DNA from: Collinsella sp.
GTDB taxonomy: Bacteria; Actinomycetota; Coriobacteriia; Coriobacteriales; Coriobacteriaceae
NCBI GenBank assembly: GCA_019414045.1
Contig: DXMW01000031.1
Span: forward strand, 267,697 to 331,696
DNA length: 64,000 nucleotides
Reading direction: 5' to 3'
Shown: positions 25,096-33,719 of the stretch, one piece after another
How the letters are laid out: each line of letters opens with the position of its first letter
Position numbering within the stretch: the stretch's first letter is position 1
Notes under the pieces: model-generated
Database searches by the model: none
What the model saw: the letters and a program-made list of their open reading frames with translations, nothing else
Told to the model about the DNA's origin: nothing
Made by a program: the position numbers and the translations under genes

Positions 25096-27588
25096 ATGAC
25101 CGCAACCGCCAGTCGAACCACCAACCGTAGACCCGAGCTCTTGGCCCCCGCCGGAGGCCCGGAGCCCTTCGCCGCCGCACTCGCTGCCGGGGCAGACGCC
25201 ATCTACTGCGGCATGGGCAGCTTCAACGCCCGCCGCAAGGCCACCAACTTTACCGACGAGGCCTTTGAGCAAGCCTGCCGCGCCGCGCATCTAGCCGGGT
25301 CGCGCGTCTACGTCACGGTCAACATCGTCATCAAGCAGTCCGAGATGAGCGATGCGCTGCAACTCATCCATCGCTGCTCCACGCTGGGCGCCGACGCCTT
25401 TATCATCCAAGACTGGGGCCTGTTCTTTGAGGTCAAGCGCACGATGCCCGGCATCGAGACGCATATCTCGACCCAGGCGAACATCCACGACGACCGCGGA
25501 ACCCTTTGGTGCCGCGAGCAGGGCGCCGACCGCGTGACCCTCTCGCGCGAGCTTTCCATCGACGAGATTGCCGCCATTCACGATGCCGCGCCCGATGTGG
25601 ACCTTGAGGTCTTTAGCCATGGCGCCATCTGCTTTTGCTACTCTGGCCTGTGTCTGCTTTCGAGCTTTGCCATGGCGGGACGATCGGCCAACCGTGGCAT
25701 GTGCGCCCAGCCCTGCCGCTTGCCCTACGAGCTGATCGACGAGAACGGTCGCTCGCTCTCCCCTGCCGGTCGCGAGCGCGCGCTGTGCCCGCGTGACACC
25801 AACACCTCACAACTTGTTCGCCGCCTGTATGACGCCGGCGCCGCATCGCTCAAGCTCGAGGGCCGCATGAAGGCTCCCGATTACGTGTATTCCATCGTCG
25901 ACGTGTATCGTCATCAGATTGACGATATGCTGGCCGATGTTTCGACCTCTAAGGACGAGAAAGCCGCCCGCCAGCGCCAGCTCAAGCGCTGCTTTAACCG
26001 CGACTTTACGCACGCCTATCAGGACGGCACCTCGGGCGACGAGATGATGAGCTATGAGCGTTCCAACAACCGCGGCCAGATCGTGGGCACGGTGCTGGGC
26101 AGCCGCCCGGCCAACCGAGATGTGCGCGGCCTCAAGCCCGACGACCGCCGTCGCCGCGCCGCCATCGCCCGCATTGAGTTGTTTGAGCCCGTGGGCAAGG
26201 GCGACCTGCTGGAGCTTCGCCACGACGATGAGTTCGACCAATTCCTGACCACCATCGCCGCCGATGATGCCGCTGCCGGCGATGTTATCGAGTGTCGCGT
26301 GCCCCGTAGCATGCCCGAGGGCTGCCGCGTCCGCGTGATTCGCAGCCAGCGTGCCATCGACGCCGCCGGCGCCGCGCTCAAGCGCGATGTGCTGCGCCGC
26401 CGAGCTGTTGATGTGTCCGTCGTGGCGCGCCTGGGCGAGCCGTTTACCGTCACACTCACCTGCTGTGACAACCCCACGCTCACCGCCGCCGCCACGGGCT
26501 TCACCGTCGAGGCCGCCAAGACCCGCGCCGTCGAGGCGGCAGACCTGGTTGAGCATGTGGGCCGCATGGGCTCCTCGCCCTTTGAGGCAGCGAGCTTTGA
26601 CGTTTCGCTCGACGCCGGCTGCGGCATGGGCTTCTCCGCCGTGCACAAGGTGCGCGCCGCCGCCTGTAAAGCATTGGAGGAGGCCATTCTGGCGCCGTAT
26701 GAGGAGCGCGCGAAAACACTCGAGTTGCCAGTGCTCGACAAATGTACGCGCGCCATGCCCGAGCATTACCGCGATGAGCCGCAGATTTGCGCCGCCGCCA
26801 CCACGCTCGAAGCCGCCGAGGCAGCTCGCGCCGAGGGCGCCACGCGCATCTATATGACCACCGACGCGCTCAAGGCTGTCGGACTCTCCCCTACCGATGC
26901 ATTTGAGCAGGGCGTCGTGCCCGTACTCGACGAGGTCTGCCGCGCCGTCGACCACGAGCGCGTCGATCCCTGGATCAATGCCGGGGCCACCGTCGCCGTC
27001 GGCAATATCTCCGAGCTTGCCCTGGCCGCCCAGGTTGGCGCCACGGCCGAGATTCGCTCTTGCCTGCCGGTGCACAACGCGCCCTGCATGGAGGCACTCG
27101 CCGAGCGCGGAGCCGGCGCGTTTTGGCTCTCGCCCGAGATCACGCTCGACGAGATTGTCTCGCTCGGCACCGCCACGCCCGCGGCTCTGGGCATCACCGT
27201 CTTTGGCCGCCCGCGCGTCATGACAAGCGAGCATTGCATTCTGCAGGTTGCCAACGGCTGCATCCACGATTGTGCCAACTGCCGCCTGCGTGCCCGCAAG
27301 CTCTCGCTCAAGAATATCGACGGCAAGGTCATGCCGGTGCGTACCGACATCCACGGCCGCTCACGCCTGTACGACGCCTACCCCATCGACCTTACGCCGC
27401 AGGTACCACAGCTGCTCGACGCCGGCGTCCGTCGTCTCATGGTGGACGGAACGCTGCTCGAGGCCGATGAGATTGGCCGTGCCGTCGCTCGCGTCCGTCG
27501 CGCTGTCGAGGCGGCTCAAGCCGGCCGCAAGCCGGCCGCCCGCCTGCGCGGGGCGACCTCGGGCTGCATGTTTGTGGGAATTAGCTAA
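25096..27588 (+). CDS. U32-family peptidase with DUF3656 (RlhA/YdcP-type)
   Basis: 830 aa. The U32 domain occupies about the first 330 residues: LLAPAGGPEPF, ADAIYCG, FSHGAICFCYSGLCLLSS and GRSANRGMCAQPCR, whose cysteines fit the Fe-S site of this family. A long C-terminal extension containing DUF3656-like sequence and a further Cys-rich segment (NGCIHDCANCRL) follows. E. coli RlhA, of this size class, is required for 5-hydroxycytidine in 23S rRNA; other U32 members act in tRNA or ubiquinone hydroxylation. A hydroxylase role is thus as likely as proteolysis. The start ATG 25096 follows GAAAGGCAGG. It is upstream of an RluA-type synthase, making an RNA-modification pair. Confidence 0.88.
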   Translation: MTATASRTTNRRPELLAPAGGPEPFAAALAAGADAIYCGMGSFNARRKATNFTDEAFEQACRAAHLAGSRVYVTVNIVIKQSEMSDALQLIHRCSTLGADAFIIQDWGLFFEVKRTMPGIETHISTQANIHDDRGTLWCREQGADRVTLSRELSIDEIAAIHDAAPDVDLEVFSHGAICFCYSGLCLLSSFAMAGRSANRGMCAQPCRLPYELIDENGRSLSPAGRERALCPRDTNTSQLVRRLYDAGAASLKLEGRMKAPDYVYSIVDVYRHQIDDMLADVSTSKDEKAARQRQLKRCFNRDFTHAYQDGTSGDEMMSYERSNNRGQIVGTVLGSRPANRDVRGLKPDDRRRRAAIARIELFEPVGKGDLLELRHDDEFDQFLTTIAADDAAAGDVIECRVPRSMPEGCRVRVIRSQRAIDAAGAALKRDVLRRRAVDVSVVARLGEPFTVTLTCCDNPTLTAAATGFTVEAAKTRAVEAADLVEHVGRMGSSPFEAASFDVSLDAGCGMGFSAVHKVRAAACKALEEAILAPYEERAKTLELPVLDKCTRAMPEHYRDEPQICAAATTLEAAEAARAEGATRIYMTTDALKAVGLSPTDAFEQGVVPVLDEVCRAVDHERVDPWINAGATVAVGNISELALAAQVGATAEIRSCLPVHNAPCMEALAERGAGAFWLSPEITLDEIVSLGTATPAALGITVFGRPRVMTSEHCILQVANGCIHDCANCRLRARKLSLKNIDGKVMPVRTDIHGRSRLYDAYPIDLTPQVPQLLDAGVRRLMVDGTLLEADEIGRAVARVRRAVEAAQAGRKPAARLRGATSGCMFVGIS

Positions 27589-27603
27589 CCGAAAGGCTTA
27601 CAC

Positions 27604-28263
27604 GTGAACGAAGAACCTCAAGTCCTCTACTGCGACGCCTGGCTCATGGCCATCGACAAGCCTGCCGGCATGATCGTCCACGGCGATGGCACCGGCGAGC
27701 GTACGCTCACCGACTACGCCAGCGACCTGCTGCTGGCGATGGGCGACGGCTTTGCCGCGACCGACATGCAGCCGCTCAACCGCTTGGACCGCGACACCAC
27801 CGGCGTGGTGCTGTTCTCACTCGACAAGCAGACGCAGCCCGCCTTTGACCAGATGATCATCGACCGCGCGTTCGAAAAGCACTACCTGGCGCTCGCCGAG
27901 GGCAAGATCGACTGGAACGAAAAGCTCATCGACAAGCCCATCGCCCGCGACCGTCACGACAGCCGCAAGATGCGCGTCGGCGCCAGCGGCAAGCCGTCTC
28001 AAACGCGCGTGAAGGTGCTCAAACGTCTTAAGAGCCGTCGTGGCCTGCCCACGCGCTCGTATATCGATGTCGAGTTGCTCACCGGCCGCAAGCACCAGAT
28101 CCGCGTACATCTGGCCAGCGAGCGCCATCCCCTGGTGGGCGATGACCTGTACGGAACGCCGCGTCCCTGCGGCCTGATGCTCCACGCCCACAGCGTGTCC
28201 TTCACGCATCCCGTAACCGGCGAGCACATCCACATCGAAGCCCCCTGCCCCTGGGAGCCCTAA
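27604..28263 (+). CDS. RluA-family RNA pseudouridine synthase
   Basis: 219 aa beginning at GTG 27604, with GAAAGG upstream. The catalytic motif is NRLDRDTTGVVLF, with the essential Asp; the more usual first residue is His. GRKHQIRVHLA and VGDDLYG are also present. There is no S4 domain, so it is a compact RluA/C-type enzyme acting on tRNA or 23S rRNA. It is 15 nt downstream of the U32 gene, in the same operon. Target uridine cannot be read from sequence. Confidence 0.92.
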   Translation: MNEEPQVLYCDAWLMAIDKPAGMIVHGDGTGERTLTDYASDLLLAMGDGFAATDMQPLNRLDRDTTGVVLFSLDKQTQPAFDQMIIDRAFEKHYLALAEGKIDWNEKLIDKPIARDRHDSRKMRVGASGKPSQTRVKVLKRLKSRRGLPTRSYIDVELLTGRKHQIRVHLASERHPLVGDDLYGTPRPCGLMLHAHSVSFTHPVTGEHIHIEAPCPWEP

Positions 28264-28302
28264 AACCTGCCAAAAAGGGACAGGTTTATTTTGGCAGGTT
28301 TT
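28262..28302. terminator. Terminator hairpin 1 between RluA-type gene and deoR-type gene
   Basis: 14-bp perfect stem AAAACCTGCCAAAA/TTTTGGCAGGTTTT with T-tracts on both strands, overlapping the end of the pseudouridine synthase gene. Confidence 0.85.
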
Positions 28303-28316
28303 ATCTGGACAAACGT

Positions 28317-28358
28317 CAAAACCACCACAAAGGTTCCTGCCCCTTCGCGGTGGTTTTG
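28317..28358. terminator. Terminator-like hairpin 2, serving the minus-strand DeoR gene
   Basis: CAAAACCACC pairs with GGTGGTTTTG around a 22-nt loop, just beyond the end of the leftward DeoR-type gene. Confidence 0.65.
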
Positions 28359-28379
28359 GCCTTAGCCCGTCCCTTGCTG

Positions 28380-29126
28380 TTAGACCGTGATGACGTTGTC
28401 CATTGCCCGGTACTTGGCAGGGACATCGCCTGCGGTAATAATCGTTGCGTCACGGAAGTCCGCGAACTTGACGGGCGCCACCATGCCAAATTTACTGGCG
28501 TCCGAGATTACGAAGCGCTTGGCCGTATGGCGCATCGAGATACGCTTTACTTGCGCCTCCTCGATATCGGGCGCCGTGAAGCCCTGCTCGGCGGCAATGC
28601 CGTTAGAGCCCCAAAAGCCACAGTTGAAGTTGTAGCGGTCTAAGGTTGCCAAGGCATCGGGGCCAACGAGCGCCTCGGTCTCGGGTTTGAGCTCGCCACC
28701 CAGCACCACGGTACGCATGCCGCGCAAAGCAAGGCGTTGAGCATGGAGCACGGAATCGGTCACATAGGTGACATCTTCAAGGTGTGGAAGATGCTCGATG
28801 AGCCTGAGCGTCGTCGAACCCGAGTCGATGTATACAAAGCTCTCGGGCTCCACAAGCGCCGCCGCACGGGCGCAGATACGCTCCTTGTCGTCGTTATGGA
28901 GGTCGCTGCGCTCATTAAGCGTTAGGTCGCGCGTCACGTGCGCGCGCTCCAGACTTGTCGCGCCTCCGTGCACCTTGGCGATACGGTGTGCTCGGTCGAG
29001 CGTCTGCAGGTCGCGCCGAATGGTAGACGCCGTCACGCCCAGGGCTTCGGCAAGCTCCGGCACGGTAACCGAGCCGGTCTGCTGGACCATCGACACGATC
29101 GCGTTGAGCCTATCTTCCGCTAGCAT
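28380..29126 (-). CDS. DeoR-family sugar-responsive transcriptional regulator
   Basis: 248 aa. N-terminal DeoR helix-turn-helix: VTVPELAEALGVTASTIRRDLQTLD with the family KVHGGA end. The C-terminal sugar-phosphate sensor has YIDSGSTTLRL, VTDSVL and GGELKPETEALVGP. Such repressors respond to phosphorylated sugars. The start ATG 29124-29126 has GGAGGAG and lies only 3 nt after the stop of the oxidoreductase, so the pair is translationally close. It probably controls that gene; its effector is unknown. Confidence 0.92.
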   Translation of the reverse strand: MLAEDRLNAIVSMVQQTGSVTVPELAEALGVTASTIRRDLQTLDRAHRIAKVHGGATSLERAHVTRDLTLNERSDLHNDDKERICARAAALVEPESFVYIDSGSTTLRLIEHLPHLEDVTYVTDSVLHAQRLALRGMRTVVLGGELKPETEALVGPDALATLDRYNFNCGFWGSNGIAAEQGFTAPDIEEAQVKRISMRHTAKRFVISDASKFGMVAPVKFADFRDATIITAGDVPAKYRAMDNVITV

Positions 29127-29129
29127 CGC

Positions 29130-30209
29130 TTACTCCTCCTCGGGGTACACGACTCCCCAGTCGGCGCGTAGCTTGGTCATCAGCTCCATAACATCAGAAG
29201 CATAATCCAGCAGCTCACGCTTAGAGTCGTCGCCGGCAACGGCCTTCTCAAGATCGGCCATCTCATAGCAAAGGGCGTAAGCCTCGGTGCCGGCGTGGAC
29301 CTCCTCGCGGTGGCCGTCCGCAGTCCACACGATGGTCGCGTGATCGGCGCGCGGATACTCGTTGACCTCGATATAGCACTTATCGAAGCTAATAATCGAG
29401 CGCTTGGGTTGCTTGGAGTGGAGCGTGAGGCTCACAACACCCAGCTGCTGCTCGGCATTACGGCAGACGATGCCGCCCGCAACGTCAACACCGGTCTCAC
29501 AGGTGTTGCCCAACGAAACGACCTCAATGGGCTGGCTTGCCATAAAGAGACGCATGACGGACAGGGCATACACGCCAATGTCGAGCATGGCACCGCCAGC
29601 AAGGTTGCGGTTGTAGAAGCGATTGGTCAGATCGCCGTACTCCTTGTAGCTACCAAAGTTGAGCTGGGCGAGGTTCATGCGGCCGAACTCACCGGCATCC
29701 ATGCGACGGCGCAGCTCTTGATACAAGGGCATATGAAGCACCGTGGTGGCGTCCATGAGGACGACGTTGTGCTCGTCGGCGATGGCACGCGCCTCGTCGA
29801 GCTCAGCGGAATTGAGGGTAATGGCTTTCTCGCAGAGCACGTGCTTGCCGGCGGCCAGCGCGTCACGCAGATAGGTGATATGCGTGTTGTGCGGCGTGGT
29901 GATATAGACGGCGTCGATGCCCGGATCGGCGTAGAGGTCCTCAACCGATTCATAGACCTTCTCGATGCCATACTGCTCAGCAAAAGCCTGAGCCTTGGAC
30001 AGCGTACGGTTGGCGACGCCCGCAAGCTTGCGGCCGGCAAGAGCGAGAGACTGGGCCATCTGGTTGGCGATAACGCCGCACCCGATCACAGCCCAACGAA
30101 GCTCGGGAGCCGTAAAGATATCATCGGGGAATGGCTTGTCCTGGACCGAAGCGAACGCTGCTTTTGCGGCTGCCGCGGAGTCGAGTGGAGCCTGCTTGGA
30201 ATCTACCAT
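29130..30209 (-). CDS. Gfo/Idh/MocA-family NAD(P)-dependent oxidoreductase
   Basis: 359 aa from ATG 30207-30209, with AGGAGG 6 nt upstream; in-frame Mets further up lack sites. The Rossmann motif is VIGCGVIANQMAQSL and the family signature is HVLCEKAITLN (EKP-like, with Ala in place of Pro). The C-terminal substrate domain has GGAMLDIGVYALSVMRL. Such enzymes oxidise or reduce sugars, inositols or trans-dihydrodiols. The companion DeoR regulator suggests a sugar substrate, unidentified. Confidence 0.92.
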   Translation of the reverse strand: MVDSKQAPLDSAAAAKAAFASVQDKPFPDDIFTAPELRWAVIGCGVIANQMAQSLALAGRKLAGVANRTLSKAQAFAEQYGIEKVYESVEDLYADPGIDAVYITTPHNTHITYLRDALAAGKHVLCEKAITLNSAELDEARAIADEHNVVLMDATTVLHMPLYQELRRRMDAGEFGRMNLAQLNFGSYKEYGDLTNRFYNRNLAGGAMLDIGVYALSVMRLFMASQPIEVVSLGNTCETGVDVAGGIVCRNAEQQLGVVSLTLHSKQPKRSIISFDKCYIEVNEYPRADHATIVWTADGHREEVHAGTEAYALCYEMADLEKAVAGDDSKRELLDYASDVMELMTKLRADWGVVYPEEE

Positions 30210-30480
30210 ATGTGCCTCCTGTGTCATAGAACGTCTTGCATTTCGGATAGCTCTATATTCGCACAAACACGCGCGTCTGTGCGCGATTTTGCGTATCTCA
30301 CCGCTAAACGGTCATTTTTGTCCCGTAAACGGCGCATCTATACGCATATTCACGCAATCCCACGCACGCAAATACGCACAAATGCGAACCGGTCATTGCT
30401 CAGAGACAGGGGCTTATGCTTAGAACTCAAAAGACAGGATGATCCGCTTCGCCTTCGCTCATGGCGCGCTGCAGCTCTAA

Positions 30481-30544
30481 GGACCGTCCCAAACTGCCGA
30501 CAGAAAAGGAACGTTCCAAACTGCAGACAGAAAAAGAACGTCCC
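30481..30544. repeat. 27-bp tandem repeat, about 2.4 copies
   Basis: Units begin at 30481, 30508 and 30535. Each starts with a GGA(A/C)CGT(T/C)CC-type block and, in the first two, ends CAGACAGAAAA or a one-base variant. It lies in the 570-bp gene-free stretch upstream of the oxidoreductase (30210-30798), which otherwise contains an AT-rich promoter-like zone and IS debris. Confidence 0.7.
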
Positions 30545-30614
30545 CAGGCGCCGGCATTTCAAGAGCACTCATTTAAGTCTGTCCCCAATGAGTGGGAGTA
30601 ATCAGAGACCCTTT

Positions 30615-30649
30615 GCGAGGGAGGCCGGACGTGGCCTTCCTCGTTTTTA
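30615..30649 (+). terminator. Terminator-like hairpin with T-tract
   Basis: CGAGGGAGGCC pairs with a GGCCTTCCTCG arm and is followed by TTTTTATT. It could belong to IS200-type end structure or be a leftover terminator of a lost upstream gene. Confidence 0.55.
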
Positions 30650-30689
30650 TTCATGGACTTTAGTCCGTGCCGCGCGGCACGCGCGGCAT

Positions 30690-30864
30690 AGAAAGCCACC
30701 CGCTCAGCGGGTGGAGGCCAATTTCCGCTACGCGACAAAAACCTTCCCCCTAGCATGAGGATTGTTCAGGTCATCATACTAGGGGGAAGGTGATTGCTGT
30801 GGCCCAGAAAGCCAACAGCCTCGCGTACACGAAATGGCTGTGCAAGTACCGCATCGCACCGAGG
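30690..30864 (+). mobile_element. IS200/IS605-family left-end remnant with 5' fragment of tnpA
   Basis: From GTG 30799 the frame reads VAQKANSLAYTKWLCKYRIA, the diagnostic start of IS200-type Y1 transposases, then leaves the family. Upstream is a CCACCCGCT/AGCGGGTGG subterminal hairpin (about 30696-30715). A perfect 13-bp stem (30741-30753 with 30779-30791) has a 3' arm containing the AGGGGG ribosome-binding site. Hiding the tnpA ribosome-binding site in this way is known for IS200. No right end or catalytic Tyr/HUH segment follows. Confidence 0.75.
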
Positions 30865-31076
30865 TCAAACTCATCGCCGCCATCGTCGAGAAGCACCCCA
30901 AGGTGCGCTTTGCCGCGAGCCGCACCTCGGCCCACGCCGACCTCTACGACCGCATGGAGCAGGCCCTGTGCGAGTGCGTGGCCAACGCGGTGGAGGTCGT
31001 CCGCTCCGACATCAGCCCCGCGCTTCTTGTCCACACCGGTCCAAACCTCGTGGGTGTGGCGGTCCAGGGACTCTAG
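30852..31076 (+). pseudogene. C-terminal fragment resembling a DegV-family fatty-acid-binding protein
   Basis: In a different frame from the tnpA scrap, a 75-residue coding-like stretch runs HRTEVKLIAAIVEK... to ...ALLVHTGPNLVGVAVQGL and stops at 31074-31076. The HTGP-x3-G ending resembles the lipid-contacting C-terminus of DegV proteins. The N-terminal two thirds are absent, apparently lost at the IS200 junction around 30850-30860. The DegV identity is tentative. Confidence 0.4.
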
Positions 31077-31110
31077 CGGAGGCGGGGCGTCCTGCCCCAA
31101 AAACAAATGC

Positions 31111-31160
31111 AAAAGACGAGCACTTCTTGCCGCTCAATTGGCAAGAAGCGCTCGTCTTTT
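31111..31160. terminator. Bidirectional terminator upstream of the ROK gene end
   Basis: AAAAGACGAGC-CTTCTTGCC pairs with GGCAAGAAG-GCTCGTCTTTT, near-perfect over about 20 bp with T-tracts on both strands. It ends the leftward PTS/GH172/ROK operon. Confidence 0.9.
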
Positions 31161-31192
31161 CTTAACGCGTTGTATGGCGGAGAGAGCGCAAG

Positions 31193-32077
31193 TTACGCGA
31201 GCGCCCTTCTTGCCAGCTCGGCCGCGCCGAGGATTCCTTGGTCGCCGCCGCAGCCCGGGGCGCAGATGTAGCTCTCCATGTCCTTAAGCTCGGCGGTCTG
31301 GATGTAGCCACCCAGATATTCGAGGGTCTTCTTGCGGACGATGCCGTAGAGCTGCTCCTGGTGCATCACGCCGCCGCCGAGGACGATGCGGCGAGGCGAG
31401 TACATGAGCACGAGGTTCGCGCACATCTGCCCCAGATAATCCCCCTCGAGCGCCCACACCTCATCGTTGTCCGCGAGCTCGGCCGCGGGCTTTCCCCAGC
31501 GCGCGGCGATGGCGGGGCCGGAGGCGAGCCCCTCGAGACAGCTCGCGTGGCTCGGGCAGACGCAGCGTCCCTCCTCGGTGGGACGGGTCCTTACCAGCAT
31601 GTGACCGGCCTCGGGGTGCAGCATGCCGTGAAGGAGTCTGCCCGCGCACATGACGCCCGCGCCCACGCCGGTGCCGATGGTCACGTAGACGGCGTCCTCG
31701 AGCCCCTTGCAGCAGCCAAAGACCACTTCGCCGAGGCAGGCAACGTTCACGTCCGTGTCGTAGGCCACCGGAATCCCGAGGGCGTCGGCGAACGCGGCGC
31801 GAAGACCATGGCCTCGCCACGCGAGCTTGGGCGTCTGGAGGATGGAGCCGTAGCGCTCGTCGTTGGGGTCGACGCAGGTCGGGCCGAAGGCGCCGATGCC
31901 CAACGCGTCCACATCGCGGGCGGTGAACCACTCGATCATCTGCGGGACGGTCTCGGCGGGCGTAAGCGTCGGGGTCTCCATACGGTCGAGGACCTCGCCG
32001 TCGCCGGACACCACGGCACAGACCATCTTGGTCCCGCCGGCTTCGAGGGCGCCGAGCCTCATTTGCTTTTCGCTCAT
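31193..32077 (-). CDS. ROK-family sugar kinase, fructokinase-like
   Basis: 294 aa. ATP site GALEAGGTKMVCAVV at the N-terminus; catalytic region YDTDVNVA; phosphate loop IGTGVGAGV; ROK zinc-site residues in CVCPSHASC, with an upstream GH. The length and LEAGGTK opening match the Bacillus GmuE/fructokinase branch of ROK. The ATG at 32075-32077 follows AAGGAGGATCAC. It is the last gene of the PTS operon and would phosphorylate a free hexose (fructose is the best guess) released inside the cell by the GH172 enzyme. Confidence 0.9.
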   Translation of the reverse strand: MSEKQMRLGALEAGGTKMVCAVVSGDGEVLDRMETPTLTPAETVPQMIEWFTARDVDALGIGAFGPTCVDPNDERYGSILQTPKLAWRGHGLRAAFADALGIPVAYDTDVNVACLGEVVFGCCKGLEDAVYVTIGTGVGAGVMCAGRLLHGMLHPEAGHMLVRTRPTEEGRCVCPSHASCLEGLASGPAIAARWGKPAAELADNDEVWALEGDYLGQMCANLVLMYSPRRIVLGGGVMHQEQLYGIVRKKTLEYLGGYIQTAELKDMESYICAPGCGGDQGILGAAELARRALA

Positions 32078-32157
32078 GTGATCCTCCTTACAAAGGGACG
32101 CCCGCAGTCATGGTCAACCGCGGGCGCCCCATAACGTTGGCTTGTTTCGAGGCGACC

Positions 32158-33282
32158 CTACCTGGGCACGCGGTCCTGCCTTGCGGCAAACGGGGCGAGC
32201 ACGGCGTGCGGCTCGCTTTGGTACCAGTAGGCGACGGTGGAGATGTCGTCCTCGCGCTCGTAGAGCTTGATGTCGTCGTTGCCGAGGTCCTGGAACGTCA
32301 CGCGCAGGTCCTCCTTGAACGAGATCGGGTCGGGAAGGTGCCACCTGTAGAGGCCGTGCCTGGGCAGCGCGTCGTCGTTAGTCGCGAGCATCGGATTCGG
32401 GTTCGGCTTGCCCGCGCTGAAGCGGTCGCGCGTGGCGTCGCGCGTCGAGCGGTACGGGTAGCCGGCGAACAGCGTGTTGAAGCACTGCGCCTCGGGCAGC
32501 GCGTGGGGCGGCCTGTCGAGGAAGGCCCAGGCACCGCCGAAGTAGTCCTCGGCTCCCGTCGAGGTGACCGTGGGGAACTCCTCGTCGCCGTCGAGGAAGA
32601 ACTTCATCTCGCCCTCGCCCCACCAATAGCGCTCCAGGGCGCACAGGGCCATGTAGGTGCCGACGTAGTAGCCCTTGCCGCGCACGCCGTCGAGCACGGT
32701 GTAGTCGACGCCCCTGCGGGTGCTGCGCTCGCGGTTAAAGCGGGCGTGGAAGTACATGGCGTCGTCCGGCACGTCGGTGAGCGCGTAGTTGAACGTGTAG
32801 AAGATGTACTTAATGAACCCGGGGTGCTCGCTCGTAAGCGTGACCTTGGCGTGCTTCCTGAAGGGCATCTCGAAGTAGCAGTTCATGCCGCCCGTCGGGT
32901 TCACGCAGATGGGCATCGAGTTGACGATGGCGCGCTCACCGAAGCCGTTGCAGAAGAAGTCGCCGACAGGGCACTCGACCGAGGGGGTCTCCTCGTCGTC
33001 CCAGTAGAAGCGCAGCACGAGGTCACGCATGACGAAGCTGCCGGCGGCGGTCTTGTCGGGGACGGTCATCCAGATGTGGCGGATGATGCCGGGGCCCTCG
33101 ATGTCCGCGAGCGTGATGGTCTCGCCGGACTCAAGGGGCACGCAGCACGAGCCCTTGCGGCCGACGCCGAGGTGGCTGGCCGACATGGCGGCGCGGCCCT
33201 TCTCGCCCGTGATGTTCTCGGGGGTGATGGCGCGGCTTTCCTCACCGCCGTGCATCCACACGTCCTTAAGGAACTCTCTCAT
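32158..33282 (-). CDS. GH172 (DUF2961) glycoside hydrolase
   Basis: 374 aa, compact single-domain DUF2961 protein with no signal peptide, so cytoplasmic. The conserved core WWGEGEMKFFLDGDEEFP followed by STGAEDYFGGAW (about residues 220-252) contains Glu223 and Glu245. From memory of the family, these sit in the contexts of the two catalytic glutamates. Characterised GH172 enzymes act on alpha-D-fructofuranosides including difructose dianhydride I, and on alpha-D-arabinofuranosides. ATG 33280-33282 follows GAGGAGG. It sits between PTS EIIA and a ROK fructokinase, pointing to an imported fructose-containing saccharide. It might instead cleave a phosphorylated sugar. Confidence 0.88.
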   Translation of the reverse strand: MREFLKDVWMHGGEESRAITPENITGEKGRAAMSASHLGVGRKGSCCVPLESGETITLADIEGPGIIRHIWMTVPDKTAAGSFVMRDLVLRFYWDDEETPSVECPVGDFFCNGFGERAIVNSMPICVNPTGGMNCYFEMPFRKHAKVTLTSEHPGFIKYIFYTFNYALTDVPDDAMYFHARFNRERSTRRGVDYTVLDGVRGKGYYVGTYMALCALERYWWGEGEMKFFLDGDEEFPTVTSTGAEDYFGGAWAFLDRPPHALPEAQCFNTLFAGYPYRSTRDATRDRFSAGKPNPNPMLATNDDALPRHGLYRWHLPDPISFKEDLRVTFQDLGNDDIKLYEREDDISTVAYWYQSEPHAVLAPFAARQDRVPR

Positions 33283-33294
33283 CGTCGACCTCCT

Positions 33295-33693
33295 CTATTC
33301 GTCGTCGTCGCACTCGGCGGAACTGGCACCGTTCACGTAGATGATCTGCTGGCGCGCCTCGTTGACGAGGGCGTCGAAGTCGAGTTTCTCGTCGGGGCGC
33401 GCGAGCGCGACCGTCATGGCGAGCGGGAGGTTGACACCCGCGATCACGTGGATCCGGTCGGAGGCGAAGCGGGAAAAGCGCTGGTTCACGCTGCCGCCGT
33501 ACGCGTCGGTGAGGACGACAACCTCGTCAGTGCCCGAAAGAGCCGCCTCGACCGCCGCGTCGAGCCCCTCGCCGTTGTCGTTCACGTAGGCGCACACGGC
33601 GTTGACGGCGTCGCCCTTACCCGTAAGGAACTCGAGGGTGTCCTTGAAGCCCTGGGCGAGAAGGGAATGGCTCGCCACAACTATCTTTCTCAT
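33295..33693 (-). CDS. PTS system mannose/fructose/sorbose family EIIA component
   Basis: 132 aa. Phosphorylatable His9 in MRKIVVASHSLLAQGF, then VVVLTDAYGGSVNQ and VIAGVNLPLAM, all standard EIIA-Man. The C-terminal tail is short and acidic (AECDDDE). It is a separate polypeptide rather than a IIAB fusion. It takes phosphate from HPr and passes it to the EIIB encoded four genes upstream in the same operon. The ribosome-binding site is weak (GGTG about 7 nt upstream). Confidence 0.94.
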   Translation of the reverse strand: MRKIVVASHSLLAQGFKDTLEFLTGKGDAVNAVCAYVNDNGEGLDAAVEAALSGTDEVVVLTDAYGGSVNQRFSRFASDRIHVIAGVNLPLAMTVALARPDEKLDFDALVNEARQQIIYVNGASSAECDDDE

Positions 33694-33719
33694 TGATTCA
33701 CCAATCTCTTGGGTCGAAG

